Below are positions 62,121-64,000 of a DNA stretch of 64,000 nt, in pieces (positions within the stretch are counted from its first letter, which is position 1; every line of letters starts with the position of its first letter). The notes beneath the pieces were generated by a model that saw only the letters and a program-made list of their open reading frames with translations, was not told the DNA's origin and ran no database searches. The stretch is from Hyphomicrobiales bacterium. Lineage in GTDB: Bacteria; Pseudomonadota; Alphaproteobacteria; Rhizobiales; Rhizobiaceae. The DNA lies in NCBI GenBank assembly GCA_900472485.1, contig UCII01000012.1, positions 198,572-262,571 of the forward strand, given 5' to 3'. Made by a program: the position numbers and the translations under genes.

Positions 62121-62720
62121 ATGGGCGGATCTGGGGATTGGAAAAGCGGGCACATCTTAGCAAGATCGGCTAGGTTTGCTGCGTTGGGCTGGCTGCTTTT
62201 TTGCCTACTGATTGTAATCCTCTTTCTAGTTTGCACAGGGCTCGCAGGCTATCGCTTCCTTCCGTCGACTGAATGGATAGCATCAATCGGTTGGTGGGGT
62301 GTCGCAGTGGGCGCAGGAACTGCGCTGCTCTTACTTTGTCTAGTGTTGGCTGGCGCCACCAGGCAGCTACAGAACCGAACGTATGAACGAGGGTTGAAGC
62401 CGGTTCTGGGTATCCTGTTCTCTCCAGTTCTTGGTTATTTGGGAGGCTATATGACGGCAGTCATGGCTTGGCCTATGATGCTGGCCCTGTTCGTTGGGCA
62501 CCATGCAGAGCTTCCCTACACGGTAGGTCGCGCCGACAACCATTATGAAAAGCATTGCTATTCGCCTTTGCAGCTTCAGGGGCTCATAATCGGTTTCGAC
62601 AAAGTGTGCGGTGTGTCAGATGAATTCAGGAAAGGCCTTGCGACCGGTACCCATATCACCGTCGCCGGCCACGGTACTAGTTACGGTCTTTTTGCGACGG
62701 AGTTGCGTAGATCGGACTAG
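62121..62720 (+). CDS. hypothetical membrane protein
   Basis: A 199-residue protein with three hydrophobic segments (FAALGWLLFCLLIVILFLVCTGLAG, WWGVAVGAGTALLLLCLVLAG, PVLGYLGGYMTAVMAWPMMLALFVGH) and a soluble C-terminal part (GRADNHYEKHCYSPLQLQGLIIGFDKVCGVSDEFRKGLATGTHITVAGHG). Not recognised. ATG 62121 is chosen over the 62052 frame start. AT-richer than neighbours, and it is followed by dapF. The Cys pair in HCYS and KVCG could form a periplasmic disulfide. Confidence 0.65.
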   Translation: MGGSGDWKSGHILARSARFAALGWLLFCLLIVILFLVCTGLAGYRFLPSTEWIASIGWWGVAVGAGTALLLLCLVLAGATRQLQNRTYERGLKPVLGILFSPVLGYLGGYMTAVMAWPMMLALFVGHHAELPYTVGRADNHYEKHCYSPLQLQGLIIGFDKVCGVSDEFRKGLATGTHITVAGHGTSYGLFATELRRSD

Positions 62721-62828
62721 CGCTTAGCCTGCGCATCGTTCACCATACCACGTTGCGCGCCATCACCCACTGGTAATTCCCCCGCAATTCCGCCATATAC
62801 AGCTCGAAACACGGACGGATATGGCATC

Positions 62829-63734
62829 ATGAGCAATACGGTCGAATTCGCGAGGATGAACGGGCTTGGCAACAAGATCCTGGTCGTCGACATGCGAGGC
62901 CGCAAGGATGTGGTGACGGCGGCTGCGGCGATCGCGCTCAATGCCGATCCAGCCACCCAGTTCGACCAGATCATGGCGATCCATGATCCGAAAGTTGGGG
63001 GCACCGACGCCTGGATCGATATTCTGAACTGCGACGGCACGAAGGCGCAGGCCTGCGGCAACGGCACGCGCTGCGTCGTGCAGGCGCTGGCGGCCGAAAC
63101 CGGCAAGAAGGTGTTCACCTTCCAGACCGTCGCCGGCATTCTGAATGCCAAAGAGCATGAGGACGGCACGATTTCGGTCGATATGGGCACGCCGGTCTTT
63201 GCCTGGAACAAGATCCCGCTTGCCGAGGAATTTGCCGATACCAGCCGCATCGAGCTGCAGATCGGGCCGATCGACAATCCCGTCCTGCATTCGCCCTCGG
63301 TTGCCTCAATGGGCAATCCGCATGCGATCTTCTGGGTGGACAAGGACCCGATGTCCTTCGATCTCGATCGTTTCGGCCCGCTGCTCGAAAACCATCCGAT
63401 GTTTCCCGAGCGCGCCAACATCACACTGGCGCGGGTGCTTTCGCCGACGCTTGTGCGCACCCGCACCTGGGAGCGCGGCGCTGGCCTCACGCTTGCCTGC
63501 GGCTCGGCCGCCTGTGCCGCCGCCGTAAGCGCCGCGCGCACCGGTCGCACCGGCCGCAAGGTGACGATCGAGGTCGCCTCCGCCCCTGCACCAGGCAAGC
63601 TCACCATCGAATGGCTAGACAGTAACGACCATGTCGTGATGACGGGTCCTGCCGAATGGGAATGGTCCGGCACCGTCGATCCGGTCACAGGCAGCTTCTC
63701 GCGCGATCCGGAGCAGGGGGCTCAGGCGCGGTGA
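62829..63734 (+). CDS. dapF: diaminopimelate epimerase
   Basis: A 301-residue PLP-independent epimerase with both catalytic cysteines, in [16 protein letters not shown] and in [14 protein letters not shown]. It also has [18 protein letters not shown] at the start and [15 protein letters not shown] midway. It converts LL- to meso-diaminopimelate for lysine and peptidoglycan. It overlaps mtaB by four bases. Confidence 0.96.
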   Translation: MSNTVEFARMNGLGNKILVVDMRGRKDVVTAAAAIALNADPATQFDQIMAIHDPKVGGTDAWIDILNCDGTKAQACGNGTRCVVQALAAETGKKVFTFQTVAGILNAKEHEDGTISVDMGTPVFAWNKIPLAEEFADTSRIELQIGPIDNPVLHSPSVASMGNPHAIFWVDKDPMSFDLDRFGPLLENHPMFPERANITLARVLSPTLVRTRTWERGAGLTLACGSAACAAAVSAARTGRTGRKVTIEVASAPAPGKLTIEWLDSNDHVVMTGPAEWEWSGTVDPVTGSFSRDPEQGAQAR

Positions 63735-64000
63735 GCGGGGTCGAGGTCATTACCTTCGGCTGCCGTCTCAATACCTATGAATCCGAAGTGATGAGGTCGC
63801 AAGCGGAAGCCGCCGGGCTCAACAATGCCATTCTGGTCAACACCTGTGCAGTGACGGGCGAGGCCGTCCGCCAGGCGCGACAGGCGATCCGCAGAGCCCG
63901 CCGCGACAATCCGCATGCCCGCATCATCGTCACCGGCTGCGCCGCTCAGACCGAGAAACAGACCTTTGCCGCGATGGCGGAAGTGGATGTCGTTCTCGGC
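63731..64000 (+). CDS. mtaB: MiaB-like tRNA methylthiotransferase MtaB (5' part, cut by window end)
   Basis: The visible 90 residues are the N-terminal UPF0004 domain of a radical-SAM methylthiotransferase: [43 protein letters not shown] and [10 protein letters not shown] hold the three cluster cysteines of this domain. The FGCRLN context is typical of MtaB, which modifies t6A37 in tRNA. GTG at 63731 overlaps the dapF stop. The gene continues beyond the window. Confidence 0.88.
   Translation, partial: MSGVEVITFGCRLNTYESEVMRSQAEAAGLNNAILVNTCAVTGEAVRQARQAIRRARRDNPHARIIVTGCAAQTEKQTFAAMAEVDVVLG

Overview
The window looks like a chromosomal segment of a Rhizobium-type alphaproteobacterium (Rhizobiaceae). 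Evidence: high GC coding DNA, the gene orders rpsP-chorismate mutase-ffh, rplS/trmD/rimM, glnK-amtB, ftsK-lolA and dapF-mtaB, a CenR-like response regulator, many LysR/AraC/TetR/HxlR regulators and small transporters, and short palindromic intergenic repeats. No phage, insertion sequence, CRISPR array or rRNA operon was seen; there is one tRNA (Gly, GCC). Assignments come from reading motifs and gene order only; no database was searched.

Region 1 (1-4440) reads as a lysine/pipecolate catabolic block: a stand-alone Lrp ligand-binding domain, an AmaA-like FAD oxidase, an AmaB-like ALDH7 dehydrogenase and a DpkA-like Ldh2-family reductase. A GH144-like glycoamylase-family protein follows after a dispersed repeat. 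Region 2 (6300-11304) is accessory: a DUF1348-TetR operon with paired palindromic operators, a DMT exporter divergent from a MocR regulator with direct repeats between them, and a VOC protein divergent from a LysR regulator.

Region 3 (11467-21604) is the most interesting. An OmpR-type response regulator and histidine kinase are followed on the same strand by nine tightly packed genes: HAD phosphatase, class III aminotransferase, ureohydrolase-fold protein, SMR-size transporter, fatty acid desaturase, alpha/beta hydrolase with a Cys nucleophile, GNAT/FemAB-like transferase, second SMR-size transporter and CFA-synthase-like methyltransferase. Four TCAT elements exactly 11 bp apart lie directly upstream of the nine genes. 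I infer a two-component-controlled pathway that makes or modifies an amine-bearing lipid and moves it across the membrane; I do not recognise it as a described system. A MipA/OmpV porin-like gene overlaps its last gene tail to tail, and a PAP2 phosphatase is close by.

Region 4 (22777-35622) holds DUF1007, tRNA-Gly, a prolyl-tRNA editing protein, a CnoX-type thioredoxin, a Lon-substrate-domain protein, Trm112, an MFS/LysR pair, HxlR/SDR and NmrA/AraC pairs, a UbiH-like hydroxylase and tesB. Region 5 (35623-45769) has glnK-amtB with a sigma-54 promoter and NtrC-like site, ftsK-lolA, xthA, a CenR-like regulator with a cNMP-binding protein, an L,D-transpeptidase-like protein and an aldo/keto reductase. 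Region 6 (45833-50588) has MFS/LysR, MarR/EamA with two operators, and an AT-richer orphan gene.

Region 7 (50726-64000) is mostly core: leuC, an amino-acid ABC permease and binding protein, rplS, trmD, rimM, rpsP, chorismate mutase, ffh, a probable small RNA upstream of ffh, an uncharacterised gene coupled to an NAPE-PLD-like metallohydrolase, an AHSA1-type protein, a membrane orphan, dapF and the start of mtaB.
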